Notes: a model not told the origin generated them from the letters alone. A stretch of DNA of 64,000 bases from Hyphomonadaceae bacterium (GCA_009773395.1 WRPI01000003.1:186001-250000); one strand, 5' to 3'. Shown: positions 29,215 through 38,478, counted from the first letter of the stretch. Translations and numbers: made by a program.

Positions 29215-30246
29215 ATGCCAAACTTCCGAAAATTTATCACGATTGCTGCAATTGTTTCACTGAGTTTGGCCAATTTAAGCGCATCATCGGCGCAAAATTA
29301 TGGGGCACGGCAAAATACCAGCCCGAACCGCGCTTATTTTCCAGTTAATAACTGTTTGAACATGGGCAATGGCCTTGAAGCGCCAAATGAGGGCGAATGG
29401 GGCTATCGTTTTGAGCGCGGCGATTTTGCGCTTATTCGTGAACGCGGTTTTGATACAGTTAGAATACCGATAAAATGGTCAGCACACATAGATGCGGGCG
29501 CGCCTTATCGCATTGACCCCACGTTTCTTCGCCACGTCGATGACATTGTAAGTTGGGGAATGGCGGCACGGCTAAATGTCATCATCAATGTCCATCATTT
29601 TGACGAGCTGTACACCAACCCAAATGCAAATGAGCGCAAATTATTGGCGATTTGGGAACAATTAGCCGCGCGTTACCAAGACGCACCGCAAAGTCTTATA
29701 TTCGAAATCATCAATGAACCGCGCGAAGCCCTTTCAGGTGCGCGAGCCAATTCAGTGCAAGCGCGGGCGCTTTCGGCCATTCGCCGCACTAACCCAACAC
29801 GCACGGTAATTCTCGCGGGCGATAATTGGGGCGGCATTGATGGCATGGAAAATTTGCGATTGCCAAATGACCCCTATGTAATTCCAACTGTCCATTATTA
29901 CGGGCCATTTGAATTTACTCACCAAGGCGCCGAATGGCTACCGAACGCGCCTCCTTCTGGTCGAAATTGGCCGCAGCAAGGCGATATTGCACAATTGAAC
30001 AATGATATTGACCGCATTGTAGCTTGGCAAAACCGAATGAACGCACCGGTATTTATTGGCGAATATGGCACCGATATTGCCGTGCCAATTGCCCTTCGTG
30101 AGCGTTGGGCGCGCGATGTTACACTTGGCCTAAAACGCGCTGGCTTTGCCACTTGCTACTATAATTTCGCGGGCGGTTTCCCGCTTTATGACAAAGCTAC
30201 AAGGCGCTGGCAAACTGGCATTTTACGTGCGCTTGGCCTACACTAA
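29215..30246 (+). CDS. Glycoside hydrolase family 5 (cellulase-like), secreted
   Basis: 343 aa with a cleavable signal peptide (residues 1-27, ending SASSAQ). The GH5 barrel shows the acid/base Glu168 in FEIINEP, the nucleophile Glu283 in VFIGEYGTD, and His227 in TVHYYG, plus the early TVRIPIKW motif. Family members hydrolyse beta-1,4-glucans, mannans or related glycans outside the cytoplasm. There is no carbohydrate-binding module. Its stop codon overlaps that of the convergent mltA by four bases. The natural substrate is unknown; with MltA as neighbour, a role in envelope glycans is possible but unproven. Confidence 0.9.
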   Translation: MPNFRKFITIAAIVSLSLANLSASSAQNYGARQNTSPNRAYFPVNNCLNMGNGLEAPNEGEWGYRFERGDFALIRERGFDTVRIPIKWSAHIDAGAPYRIDPTFLRHVDDIVSWGMAARLNVIINVHHFDELYTNPNANERKLLAIWEQLAARYQDAPQSLIFEIINEPREALSGARANSVQARALSAIRRTNPTRTVILAGDNWGGIDGMENLRLPNDPYVIPTVHYYGPFEFTHQGAEWLPNAPPSGRNWPQQGDIAQLNNDIDRIVAWQNRMNAPVFIGEYGTDIAVPIALRERWARDVTLGLKRAGFATCYYNFAGGFPLYDKATRRWQTGILRALGLH

Positions 30247-31493
30247 AGCGGATTAGCCAGCGTTGGATCTATGCCTTTTGGTAATAATACCCACCAATTT
30301 GTGTCATGGTTGACATTGCCGCCGTCTATCCCTGCCTGAACGCCAGTTCCCCAAAATAAATCACCACGGATTGCGCCTTTAATTGCGCCGCCGGTGTCTT
30401 GAGTAATTGCAAGCCGTGTAAATGGCGCTGAAGCCACTGCCACGCGACCATTAAATGCACTTATGAAAATTGGCACACCAAATGCGTGAAATGATGGGTC
30501 AATTGCCATTGAACCGCTGGCCACCAATGGCACGCCTTGAGTTCCTTTTGGCCCTTCATTGGGGTCAGCAATTTCGGTAAAATCGAAAAATACCGTGCGC
30601 GGATTCGCATTTATCACTTCACGCGCAAGTTCGGGTGGTGCAGTTTCGAACCAATGCATCAAAGCGGCCATACCTGCGCCATTGGCGGGCAATATCCCGC
30701 GCCTTATTAATTCTTGCGAAGGTGAACGAAATGGGTGGCCATTGGTGGCGACATGGGCGACGCGAACTTGGCGACCGTCAGGCAAAGCCAAGCGCCCAGA
30801 ACCCTGCACTTGGATTGTTAAAGCATCACCGATTTTGGCAAATGCAATTGGCCTTGTGTTTTGGACAGTGATTTCGGCGCGGCTTAAATATGGCACAAAG
30901 CCATTACCAGAAACGCGGCCCACAATTTTCTTAGCGGCAAGATTTGGATCAAATAGCCCAAGGTCGAGTGTGATTAAATCGGGCGGCAAGGAAAACAAAG
31001 GTTCATTATTTATGGCATCGGGGGTTAGGCTCGCAGGAACAATTGGCTCATAATATGATGTAAGCCGCCCGACATCACCCGCGCTGGTACGAATTGACCA
31101 AGGGGCGAAATTATCGGTCCAAAATTGACTGTCACTGGCGCTTGTATCGCGCGCGGCATCACAAGCAGCAGCCCATTGCCTTTTGGTGCCGGCATATTGC
31201 CCGCGCGGAGCCAAAAATGCATTATCCGCCAGCGCCATAATACGGGTGCAACTATTGATGAAAGACAATCTTGCGGCATGAACATCTGTTGTTGCCCAAT
31301 CGGGGAGCGCGTCAAACCCAACTGCCGCGAAGATAATTTCACCGCGCGCGGGCCTTGCCGTTGTGCTTGCAGCCGCAGGAACCGCAACATTGGCTGTGCT
31401 TGCAACTGGAATATTTATAGTGGCGGGGGATGTGGCGCATGAAGCCAGCGTCGCACTGCCCAACACCAACAAAAGCGAAAATAATTTTTTCAT
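30243..31493 (-). CDS. mltA: Membrane-bound lytic murein transglycosylase A (MltA)
   Basis: Peptidoglycan-cleaving lipoprotein, 416 aa. The signal peptide ends in the lipobox LASC (Cys19). The MltA domain is seen around residues 130-300 (TSYYEPIVPAS; VQGSGRLALPDGRQVRVAHV). The C-terminal 3D domain has three aspartates: ITQDTGGAIKGAIRGDLFWG and VQAGIDGG. MltA enzymes cleave the glycan strand between MurNAc and GlcNAc, forming 1,6-anhydromuropeptides. It is convergent with the GH5 gene. Confidence 0.93.
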   Translation of the reverse strand: MKKLFSLLLVLGSATLASCATSPATINIPVASTANVAVPAAASTTARPARGEIIFAAVGFDALPDWATTDVHAARLSFINSCTRIMALADNAFLAPRGQYAGTKRQWAAACDAARDTSASDSQFWTDNFAPWSIRTSAGDVGRLTSYYEPIVPASLTPDAINNEPLFSLPPDLITLDLGLFDPNLAAKKIVGRVSGNGFVPYLSRAEITVQNTRPIAFAKIGDALTIQVQGSGRLALPDGRQVRVAHVATNGHPFRSPSQELIRRGILPANGAGMAALMHWFETAPPELAREVINANPRTVFFDFTEIADPNEGPKGTQGVPLVASGSMAIDPSFHAFGVPIFISAFNGRVAVASAPFTRLAITQDTGGAIKGAIRGDLFWGTGVQAGIDGGNVNHDTNWWVLLPKGIDPTLANPL

Positions 31494-31578
31494 TTTTTAT
31501 CTCTCAACGAGCACACTATATTCGTGCTTGCTGCTTTTGCAAACTCTAATTAGTATCGGTTCACAAGGTGGAAACAAA

Positions 31579-32472
31579 ATGAAAAATAATGAAATTGTGA
31601 AAATTATTGGTCTGGCTTTGGCAATTGGCTTTTTGAGTGCGGCGGCAACACAGGCCCCGCCCAAAGCGCCTTCTGATATTGTGGCCGAAGCCCCTGGAAC
31701 CGCGTGGACGGACATTCCTGCCGATGATTTGGTGGTGGTTAAATTGGCAAATAATACTAGTTTCGCATTTCAATTAGCGCCCGAATTTGCGCCAGTTCAT
31801 ATCGCCAATATCAAAAAACTTGTGCGCGCTGGCTGGTTCAATAATTCGGCGATTGTGCGGGTGCAAGATAATTATGTGGTGCAATGGGGCAATGGTGATG
31901 ATGCAGTTTTGCCCGACGGAATAATTGCAAATCCACCCGCCGAATATGAATGGCCTTTGGTGCGCACGGGCTTTAGAGCGCTTCCCTTTCGTGATGCTTA
32001 TACAAGGCAAGCGGGACACAAAAACACTTGGCCAATGGCGACAGATGGGCGCGCGGCTTGGCTTGTGCATTGCTATGGCATGATTGGTGTGGGTCGCAAT
32101 TTAGCACCTGACACTGGGCATGGCGGCGAACTTTACACCGTAATCAGCCACGCTCCACGCCATTTGGACCGCAATATCACACTGGTTGGGCGCATGATTT
32201 ATGGCATGGAAAACTTGACCGCTCTCCCTCGCGGAACCGAAGCCCTTGGGTTCTACAAAGAAGAAGCGCAAAAAATCCAGTTTGAGAATGTGCATATTGC
32301 CGCCGATTTACCGCAAGGTGAGCGCCCGAATTATCAAGTGATGAACACAAATAGCCCAAGTTTCGGGCAATGGGTAAATGCCCGTGCCAATCGCGGTGGG
32401 CCGTTTTTTATTCGCCCCGCTGGGGCTGTGGATATATGTAACGCGCAAGCACCGATACGGGTGAGACCATAA
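31579..32472 (+). CDS. Cyclophilin-type peptidyl-prolyl cis-trans isomerase, exported
   Basis: 297 aa. The frame extends upstream to 31363 across the start of the divergent mltA, so I chose ATG 31579. It has AAGGTGG nine bases upstream and begins a signal peptide (MKNNEIVKIIGLALAIGFLS). The cyclophilin fold shows VVVKLANNTSFAFQLAPEFA, VRVQDNYVVQWGNGD and, near the end, GMIGVGRNLAPDTGHGGELY and ITLVGRMIYGMENL. The core is longer than in single-domain cyclophilins, as in other alphaproteobacterial periplasmic members. It sits 5 bp before the nitroreductase gene and is probably co-transcribed with it. Confidence 0.85.
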   Translation: MKNNEIVKIIGLALAIGFLSAAATQAPPKAPSDIVAEAPGTAWTDIPADDLVVVKLANNTSFAFQLAPEFAPVHIANIKKLVRAGWFNNSAIVRVQDNYVVQWGNGDDAVLPDGIIANPPAEYEWPLVRTGFRALPFRDAYTRQAGHKNTWPMATDGRAAWLVHCYGMIGVGRNLAPDTGHGGELYTVISHAPRHLDRNITLVGRMIYGMENLTALPRGTEALGFYKEEAQKIQFENVHIAADLPQGERPNYQVMNTNSPSFGQWVNARANRGGPFFIRPAGAVDICNAQAPIRVRP

Positions 32473-32477
32473 ATCAA

Positions 32478-33152
32478 ATGCAAGAATATATCGAAATACC
32501 ACATGATAAATGGCGCCAATATAGTGTTGCTGAAATGAAGGCCCGCTCCAAGGATTTCTATGAAGCCATGAAAACAAGGCGAACTGTTCGTCAGTATTCA
32601 GATACAAAAATTGACCAAGGAATCATTGAAAACTGTCTTCACGCAGCAGGGAGTGCGCCAAGCGGAGCTAATCACCAGCCTTGGCACTTTTGCGTTATCC
32701 AAAGTGCCGCGATAAAAAAGCAAATCCGATTGGCAGCCGAAGCCGAAGAACGCGAATTTTACCAAAACAAAGCACCCAAGGAATGGCTTGAAGCACTTGC
32801 GCCTTTTGGAACTGATGCCCAAAAACCGTTTTTAGAAGTCGCGCCTTATTTGATAGCGATTTTCGCCCAAAAGCGCGGCGGTCCGCGCAAAGGCGATGAT
32901 AAAAAGAATTATTACATCAGTGAAAGCGTCGGCATTGCTACTGGCATTTTGATAAGTGCATTGCATTTGGCAGGACTGGCGACACTTACCCACACGCCCG
33001 CGCCAATGAATTTTCTTAACAAAATTTGCGGTCGGCCTTCGAGTGAGAAGCCGTTTCTATTGCTGGTTGTCGGCCTTCCCGCACCAAATGCTACAGTTCC
33101 CAAAGCTAGCTTTGACAAAAAGAGCTTGGACGAGATTTCTAGCTGGCTTTAG
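32478..33152 (+). CDS. Nitroreductase-family flavoprotein, iodotyrosine deiodinase-like
   Basis: 224 aa, one FMN-binding nitroreductase domain (TRRTVRQYS near 33, SAPSGANHQPWHF near 59, EKPFLLLVVGLP near the end). It resembles the iodotyrosine deiodinase (IYD) branch more than NfsB or BluB. The residues that IYD uses to clamp the amino acid part of its substrate have counterparts at the same spacing: Glu91 and Tyr95 (EREFY) and Lys116 (AQKPFL). A threonine near FMN N5 is kept (Thr173, LTHTP). IYD reductively dehalogenates halotyrosines. The alignment is from memory, so activity is an inference. It is coupled to the cyclophilin gene 5 bp upstream. Confidence 0.8.
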   Translation: MQEYIEIPHDKWRQYSVAEMKARSKDFYEAMKTRRTVRQYSDTKIDQGIIENCLHAAGSAPSGANHQPWHFCVIQSAAIKKQIRLAAEAEEREFYQNKAPKEWLEALAPFGTDAQKPFLEVAPYLIAIFAQKRGGPRKGDDKKNYYISESVGIATGILISALHLAGLATLTHTPAPMNFLNKICGRPSSEKPFLLLVVGLPAPNATVPKASFDKKSLDEISSWL

Positions 33153-33265
33153 CGAGCCTCGATCGCAGGCTTAACGTCTAAGCCTATTTTTCGCTTGCAT
33201 TTTCCCCTTTATATGAGATTATTCTTATTTGCTAAAAAGCAAAAATAATAAAAAGGGAGAAAACA

Positions 33266-33628
33266 ATGAAAATAGCAACAAAAATCGGTGTCATATTGTT
33301 ATCAAGTGCGGCATTTAGTGCAGCTTTTGCTGGCGATGAAACTGGCAATTGGCGCAGGCCCAATGGCGATACAGTTGCCGTAAGCGTTCGTGGTGGCGGG
33401 CTTTATTGCACAATTACCGCAGGGCGCAGGGTTGGCTTTGAAATGTGCCACGGAATGCGCAATACAGCCGCCGATGTTTGGCAAGGCCGCACCATGAAAC
33501 ACCCTTCCATGCCCGGGTTTATGACTTTTAATGGCACGGTTACGATTTCTGGCAATAATCTAGAAATTAAGGGCTGCGCAATTGGCCAAGGCATGTGCGA
33601 CAAAGAAAAATGGACGAAGTTGAATTAG
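33266..33628 (+). CDS. DUF2147-type exported protein
   Basis: 120 aa with a signal peptide (1-22, ending FAAAFA-like). The rest matches the DUF2147 pattern: GNWRRPNGDTVAVSV, an early LYCTI, VWQGRTMKHPSMPGFMTF, and the closing LEIKGCAIGQGMCDKEKW with paired cysteines. The domain is a small beta-rich periplasmic protein of unknown role. A strong AAGGGAG ribosome binding site lies upstream. The stop abuts the stop of the convergent pccB. Confidence 0.8.
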   Translation: MKIATKIGVILLSSAAFSAAFAGDETGNWRRPNGDTVAVSVRGGGLYCTITAGRRVGFEMCHGMRNTAADVWQGRTMKHPSMPGFMTFNGTVTISGNNLEIKGCAIGQGMCDKEKWTKLN

Positions 33629-35161
33629 CTACAAAGGTATATTCCCATGCTTTTTCCACGGATTACTCAATTTCTTATTGCGCAATGTCCTAAGCCCTTT
33701 GGCGATACGAAAGCGGGTTTCGTGGGGCATTATTATGTCATCAATATAGCCAAGTGATGCCGCAACAAACGGATTTGCAAATCGTGCTTGATATTCTGAG
33801 GTTCTAGCTTCGATTTTTTCTTCATCGCCAATATCGGCGCGGAAAATGATTTCCACTGCGCCTTTTGCACCCATAACCGCGATTTCGGCGCTCGGCCAAG
33901 CATAGTTCAAATCCCCGCGAATGTGTTTTGAAGCCATAACATCATAGGCCCCGCCATAGGCTTTGCGGGTGATGATGGTGATTTTTGGCACAGTGGCTTC
34001 GGCATAAGCATATAAGAGTTTCGCGCCGTGTTTTATGAGGCCGCCATATTCTTGCTTTGTGCCGGGCATAAACCCCGGCACATCAACCATTGTGATAATT
34101 GGAATATTGAAACAATCACAAAAACGTATAAAACGCGCGGCTTTGCGCGAACTATCACTATCCAAAACCCCTGCCAAAAACATCGGCTGATTTGCGACAA
34201 TACCAACGACATGGCCTTCAATGCGCCCAAACCCAACGACAATATTTTTGGCAAAATCGGGGCCGATTTCAAAAAAATCACCATCATCGACAGTTTTTTC
34301 GACTAATTCTTTTATGTCATAGGGTTGATTTGGGCTTTTGGGAATTAGGCTATCAAGCGAATAATCATGCTCATTTTTGACGAGAACATTGGGGCGAACC
34401 GGTGCTTTTTCATTATTGCTTGAGGGCAGAAAATCAACCAAGCGGCGAACTTGAAACAGTGTTTCAAAATCATTCTCAAAAGCGCAATCAGCGACGCCAG
34501 ATTTTTGCGTATGAACCCCAGCGCCGCCCAATTCTTCGGCGGATACAATTTCATTGGTAACGGTTTTGACAACATCAGGGCCAGTCACAAACATATAAGA
34601 AGTATCTTTGACCATAAAAATAAAATCAGTAATTGCTGGCGAATAAACATCGCCGCCCGCACAAGGCCCCATAATTACCGATATTTGCGGAATTACGCCC
34701 GAAGCCAATACATTTTGCAAGAAAATATCGGCATAACCACCCAAAGCATCAACGCCTTCTTGAATCCGTGCGCCGCCGGCATCAAACAGGCCAATAATTG
34801 GCGCGCCATTGCGTAACGCCATTTGCTGCACTTTTAGGATTTTATTGGCGTGCGAGCGCGAAAGTGATCCACCAAAAACTGTGAAATCTTTGGAAAAGAA
34901 ATAAACCAAGCGGCCATTTATGGTTCCATGCCCAGTGACCACGCCGTCGCCTGGGATTTTGGTTTTTTCCATGCCAAAATCGGTGCATTTATGTTCGACA
35001 AAAACATCATATTCTTCCATTGAATCTTCATCAAGGAGGATTTCCAAACGCTCGCGCGCTGTCAATTTGCCTTTAGCATGTTGGGCTTCAACCCTTTTTA
35101 TGCCGCCGCCTTCTTCAGCCTGCGCGCGCTTTGATTGCAATTCTTCGATAGTTTTTTTCAT
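33629..35161 (-). CDS. pccB: Propionyl-CoA carboxylase beta subunit
   Basis: Carboxyltransferase subunit, 510 aa, normal length. N-terminal crotonase-like half: [39 protein letters not shown] and [19 protein letters not shown]-terminal half: [20 protein letters not shown] and [20 protein letters not shown]. It forms a dodecamer with PccA in propionate, odd-chain fatty acid and branched amino acid breakdown. In this genome six unrelated genes separate it from pccA. Its upstream neighbour is divergent. Confidence 0.94.
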   Translation of the reverse strand: MKKTIEELQSKRAQAEEGGGIKRVEAQHAKGKLTARERLEILLDEDSMEEYDVFVEHKCTDFGMEKTKIPGDGVVTGHGTINGRLVYFFSKDFTVFGGSLSRSHANKILKVQQMALRNGAPIIGLFDAGGARIQEGVDALGGYADIFLQNVLASGVIPQISVIMGPCAGGDVYSPAITDFIFMVKDTSYMFVTGPDVVKTVTNEIVSAEELGGAGVHTQKSGVADCAFENDFETLFQVRRLVDFLPSSNNEKAPVRPNVLVKNEHDYSLDSLIPKSPNQPYDIKELVEKTVDDGDFFEIGPDFAKNIVVGFGRIEGHVVGIVANQPMFLAGVLDSDSSRKAARFIRFCDCFNIPIITMVDVPGFMPGTKQEYGGLIKHGAKLLYAYAEATVPKITIITRKAYGGAYDVMASKHIRGDLNYAWPSAEIAVMGAKGAVEIIFRADIGDEEKIEARTSEYQARFANPFVAASLGYIDDIIMPHETRFRIAKGLRTLRNKKLSNPWKKHGNIPL

Positions 35162-35242
35162 TTATTTGATTCCATCTGCAAACATATTGCGCTAAGCAAC
35201 AGGAGTAGGCAATTCAATTTTGTTATTGCAGGTCTTTAAATT

Positions 35243-36373
35243 ATGCCAAGTATCGATGTTACCAAGCAAACCAAAATAGTCATGCCGAAATTGCAGAAAT
35301 GGCTTTTGCTTGGCTTGGTGTTTTTGCTCTTGTTCTTGGGAACAAGCGCATATTTTTTTCGCAGAAACCTGTATAAGGAATTGATAAAACCGACAATTCC
35401 GTTTCAAATCGCGAATAAACCGTCAGTGCCAAATTACGCAGATGAAAGCGCTTGGCTTAAACGCGGCACACCGATAAGCACAAATACTGACGTGTTTTTC
35501 ATAAACCCAACCGCATATTACAATGGCAAATTGGGTTGGAATGCCAATATTGCCGAAGACAATTTAACAACCAGGCTTCGCCAAGTTGTTTTGCCAAACC
35601 ATGCTGCGCCTTTTGAAACCCAAAACAACATGTGGCTACCAAAATACCGCCAAGCAACGCTTTACGCGATGCTAAGCCAAAGTGAAGATTCGCGCGATGC
35701 ATTGGATTTGGCTTATTCCGACATTGAAAAAGCATTTGATGTGTTTCTCGCGGCGCGCAATCCCAACGCAAAATTTACAATCGTCGGGATTAATCAAGGT
35801 GGATTACATGCTTTGCGGCTATTGCAATCACGGGTGGCCAACACTCCGTTGGAGCCAAATCTGCTTGCCGCCTACATTATTGACCAAGCAGTTCCAGCGT
35901 CACTTTTCTCGACAGCTTTGCCCGCAAATATGGGCAAACTGCAAACTTGCATTTCGCCGAAACAGGTGAATTGTGTTTTCGCATTTGCGGACTTCGATGA
36001 AAATGATGCAAAGGCCCATGAAATTTTTTCGCTTAGATCCAGTGTCTGGCAAAATAATATTGGTTATTTGCGCCTTGATGGAAAAGCGACTTTATGCGCC
36101 AATCCACTCAATGGCGGCGCAAGTCCTACGGCGCGGGCCATTGCTAATCTTGGTTCCGTTTCTGCCAATAATCTTGAAGAAGGCACGCGCCCAGCTTTAT
36201 TGCCAGGGGTGACTGGCGCGCGCTGTGAAAACGGGCTGTTATTGGTGGACCCCTCACGGCCCGCCAATTTGCGGCCGCGTAGGTTTGAACTTGGCACATT
36301 GCATAAAACGCCTGAATATAATTTGTTTTATCAAGCGCTTAGCAATGATTTTCAAACTCGCTCCAAGCAATGA
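35243..36373 (+). CDS. DUF3089 alpha/beta-hydrolase-like protein lacking the catalytic serine
   Basis: 376 aa with one N-terminal membrane helix (about 19-38), so the domain is probably periplasmic. The DUF3089 family is recognised from DVFFINPTAYYNGKLGWN, WLPKYRQATLYAML and LAYSDIEKAFDVFLAARNP. The nucleophile elbow, normally GHSQG, reads GINQGG (N184), so the serine is replaced by Asn. Unless another residue serves, it is not a hydrolase. A later methionine (residue 14) could also be the start. The gene is alone on the plus strand between pccB and the chorismate mutase gene. Confidence 0.75.
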   Translation: MPSIDVTKQTKIVMPKLQKWLLLGLVFLLLFLGTSAYFFRRNLYKELIKPTIPFQIANKPSVPNYADESAWLKRGTPISTNTDVFFINPTAYYNGKLGWNANIAEDNLTTRLRQVVLPNHAAPFETQNNMWLPKYRQATLYAMLSQSEDSRDALDLAYSDIEKAFDVFLAARNPNAKFTIVGINQGGLHALRLLQSRVANTPLEPNLLAAYIIDQAVPASLFSTALPANMGKLQTCISPKQVNCVFAFADFDENDAKAHEIFSLRSSVWQNNIGYLRLDGKATLCANPLNGGASPTARAIANLGSVSANNLEEGTRPALLPGVTGARCENGLLLVDPSRPANLRPRRFELGTLHKTPEYNLFYQALSNDFQTRSKQ

Positions 36374-36445
36374 ACCTAGCGCAAAGGATGTTCAAGAAGA
36401 CGTGAACATTTGCGCTAGTTCTTTACTTTGCCGCTCCTTTTTACC

Positions 36446-36471
36446 CTTCAAGTCTATCAACTTGAAGGGGC
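36446..36471. repeat. 10-bp perfect hairpin between DUF3089 and chorismate mutase genes
   Basis: CCCTTCAAGT-CTATCA-ACTTGAAGGG. It lies 73 bp after the DUF3089 stop and has no T run, so it is not a classical terminator. It could protect the upstream mRNA end. Confidence 0.6.
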
Positions 36472-36529
36472 GTCGCTGTAGTGAATCTGGGCTTTGCCAA
36501 TCAGACACTTTATGTCTATTAGACTGCGC

Positions 36530-36847
36530 ATGAAGAAACCAAAACTAAAATCAGCCGCCGAATGTGAAACCATGCAAGACGTTCGTTATGAAGTTGATAG
36601 AATTGACGAATTACTGGTTGATTTGCTCGCAGAGCGCCAATCAATGATGGACGCCGCCGCCCGCATTAAGCAGCACCGCAATACAGTTAGAGATGAAGCG
36701 CGAATTGAAGACGTTGTCGCCAAAGTGCTGCGCCACGCAAATCAAGTTGGGCTTTCGCCAAATATTGCCGAACCAGTTTGGCGGCTTTTGATCGAAAAAT
36801 GCATCGAATATGAATTTGTTAGATTCGATGAAAATTCGCGCGATTAA
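36530..36847 (+). CDS. Chorismate mutase (AroQ type II)
   Basis: 105 aa from ATG 36530 (MKKPKLKSAAE); in-frame ATGs at 36494 and 36512 are also possible. The all-helical AroQ domain is seen as VRYEVDRIDELLVDLLAERQ, with the active-site Arg and Lys pattern in AARIKQHRNTVRDEARIEDV and a C-terminal helix VWRLLIEKCIEYE. It converts chorismate to prephenate for Phe and Tyr synthesis, although IPL-like variants exist. It is convergent with the Hpt gene, 10 bp apart. Confidence 0.85.
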   Translation: MKKPKLKSAAECETMQDVRYEVDRIDELLVDLLAERQSMMDAAARIKQHRNTVRDEARIEDVVAKVLRHANQVGLSPNIAEPVWRLLIEKCIEYEFVRFDENSRD

Positions 36848-36857
36848 GCGGAACGCA

Positions 36858-37238
36858 TCAAGATTTGAGACTCTTAATCGCCAATTGGTGTTCGATTTTT
36901 GCAACCTCTTGCAAAGCTTGGTCAAAAGCCTGCATGATTTCTTCGCGGTAAATATATTTTTCATCGCGGCTTAACATGCGGGTTTGGGCGGCATTTTCGG
37001 CGGCTCCGCAAATTTGTGCCAATTCCCATGCGCCAATACTCACGGATGACCCTTTTATTGTGTGCGCGGCAACCAGCCAATCAGGCGTTGTCACTTCTGG
37101 GTCCAATAGTTTCTGCCACTGCTCACCTTGATTGCGAAAAATGGCCAAAACTTCGGCCATTAAAGCATCGTCATCCATTGCCATGCGCCGCAAATGCGCG
37201 ACATCAACTTTGGGGGCCTCAGTTTGGTCTTGTATCAT
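36858..37238 (-). CDS. Hpt-domain histidine phosphotransfer protein
   Basis: 126 aa from ATG 37238 (MIQDQTEAPKVD); the frame runs to 37295 without conserved features. A single Hpt four-helix domain has the phospho-accepting His59 in AAHTIKGSSVSIGAWELA, followed by LAQICGAAENAAQ. Such proteins relay phosphate between a hybrid kinase and a response regulator. No kinase or regulator gene is adjacent, so its partners are unknown. ChpT, the essential Caulobacter relay, has a different, HK-like fold and is not this protein. Confidence 0.85.
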   Translation of the reverse strand: MIQDQTEAPKVDVAHLRRMAMDDDALMAEVLAIFRNQGEQWQKLLDPEVTTPDWLVAAHTIKGSSVSIGAWELAQICGAAENAAQTRMLSRDEKYIYREEIMQAFDQALQEVAKIEHQLAIKSLKS

Positions 37239-37377
37239 TGTGTCCAATCCATTCCAAAAGCGCAACATTACCGTTGGAACCGCAATATTAAGCAAATTAG
37301 TGTGAACAATTTGTTCATGTTTCGCTCAGCCAAGCTATTATATGTTCGGGTTCTCGTTTCTTACAGGAGATACGCAC

Positions 37378-38442
37378 ATGTTAATGTCTCATCCTCAAAA
37401 CAAATCTACAATAAAGCGAAATGTCCAAATTTCATTTGCGGCGATTGCAATTGCTGCGGCTCTATTTGTAGGTGGCGCGCAGGCTCAAGAAGGTCACAGG
37501 CGGCGCGACGGCGGCAATTATTCGCGGCATCAAAACCAAGACCCTTCGCGTCATAATCAAGCTCCCTATTCAGCACCAAACGGCGGGCAAGACGACGGCG
37601 AACATAGAACGCGCCGCAATCACCCGCAGCCTATGCCACAAACTGCGCCTGTGCCGCCAACCGAACAGCGCAGCCAGCAACAACATTATTGGCCGCACCA
37701 AACGCCGCGCCTGCCTGAAAATGGTGACAATGAGGTAACAACTCAGCGCCACCAACCCGCACAACAACCTTCGCACGATACATATTCGCAGCAGCGCGGC
37801 GATGGTAACCGAGGCCATAGCCGCCAATATGACAGTGGCTATAGGCAACATCAGCCTTCGCAATATGGCAATTATGGTAATCAACAGCAAAATCAATCGC
37901 AATATGGCAATCAAAATCGTCACTATGAGCAGCCGCGCCAGCAACAACATGGGCACTATTACAATTATGGCAACCAAAATAACCATAATTCCTATGGCTC
38001 AAATCGACATTCCAATTACCGTCATTATGAGTTCCAAAATCGCAATCATGACCATAATCGCATGGGGCCATATGGCAATTGGCAACGCTGGGACAATCGC
38101 TGGGGCAATGCTAATGATTATGCGCGGCGTTGGGGTTTTAATGGCTATGACCCATATAATGGCTGGCGTCGTGGCAATCGCTGGTATTCACACCCAAGCC
38201 AATGGTCAGATTGGGGTGGCTGGTATTCGTTCTTTTTTGGATCTTCGGGCCTTTGGGGATACAGCTATAATAGCGGTTATGACCCATATTTGAACAATTA
38301 CGGCAATTCGTGCCAGCGCGTCGAAACTATTGACTGGATTAGAAGCAATCGTGCGGTTGTCAGCTTTATTGCTTGTCGCAATGGTTGGGGCAATTGGGAA
38401 GAAATTCGCGGCACACGCGAATTTCAATATTGGCTTTATTAG
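37378..38442 (+). CDS. Secreted Q/N/H/Y-rich low-complexity protein
   Basis: 354 aa from ATG 37378, chosen for its AGGAGA eight to ten bases upstream. A signal peptide ends near GGAQAQ. Residues of about 35-230 are disordered-looking and very rich in Gln, Asn, His, Tyr, Arg and Gly, with repeated YGN and QQ units (QYGNYGNQQQNQSQYGNQNR). This is followed by a Trp/Asn/Gly-rich segment (RWDNRWGNANDYARRWGF) and a short C-terminal domain with two cysteines (NSCQRVETID; FIACRNGWGNWEE). The composition resembles prion-like domains of eukaryotes. I do not recognise a family. Long frames on the opposite strand are by-products of the biased codons. Confidence 0.8.
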   Translation: MLMSHPQNKSTIKRNVQISFAAIAIAAALFVGGAQAQEGHRRRDGGNYSRHQNQDPSRHNQAPYSAPNGGQDDGEHRTRRNHPQPMPQTAPVPPTEQRSQQQHYWPHQTPRLPENGDNEVTTQRHQPAQQPSHDTYSQQRGDGNRGHSRQYDSGYRQHQPSQYGNYGNQQQNQSQYGNQNRHYEQPRQQQHGHYYNYGNQNNHNSYGSNRHSNYRHYEFQNRNHDHNRMGPYGNWQRWDNRWGNANDYARRWGFNGYDPYNGWRRGNRWYSHPSQWSDWGGWYSFFFGSSGLWGYSYNSGYDPYLNNYGNSCQRVETIDWIRSNRAVVSFIACRNGWGNWEEIRGTREFQYWLY

Positions 38443-38478
38443 TCGTTGTTGCCAAGCAATTAAGGCACATAGATCTTA

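Noticed and set aside
31363-31578. Longer start for the cyclophilin gene
   Set aside because: It overlaps the divergent mltA, has no ribosome binding site, and hides the obvious signal peptide starting at 31579.
36446-36471. Riboswitch or attenuator for chorismate mutase
   Set aside because: It is a single plain hairpin without a leader peptide or known aptamer consensus.
37570-38071. Long open frames on the minus strand opposite the Q/N-rich gene
   Set aside because: They arise from the biased CAA/AAT/TAT/GGC codons of the plus-strand gene. Their products are low-complexity mirror images without a start site.
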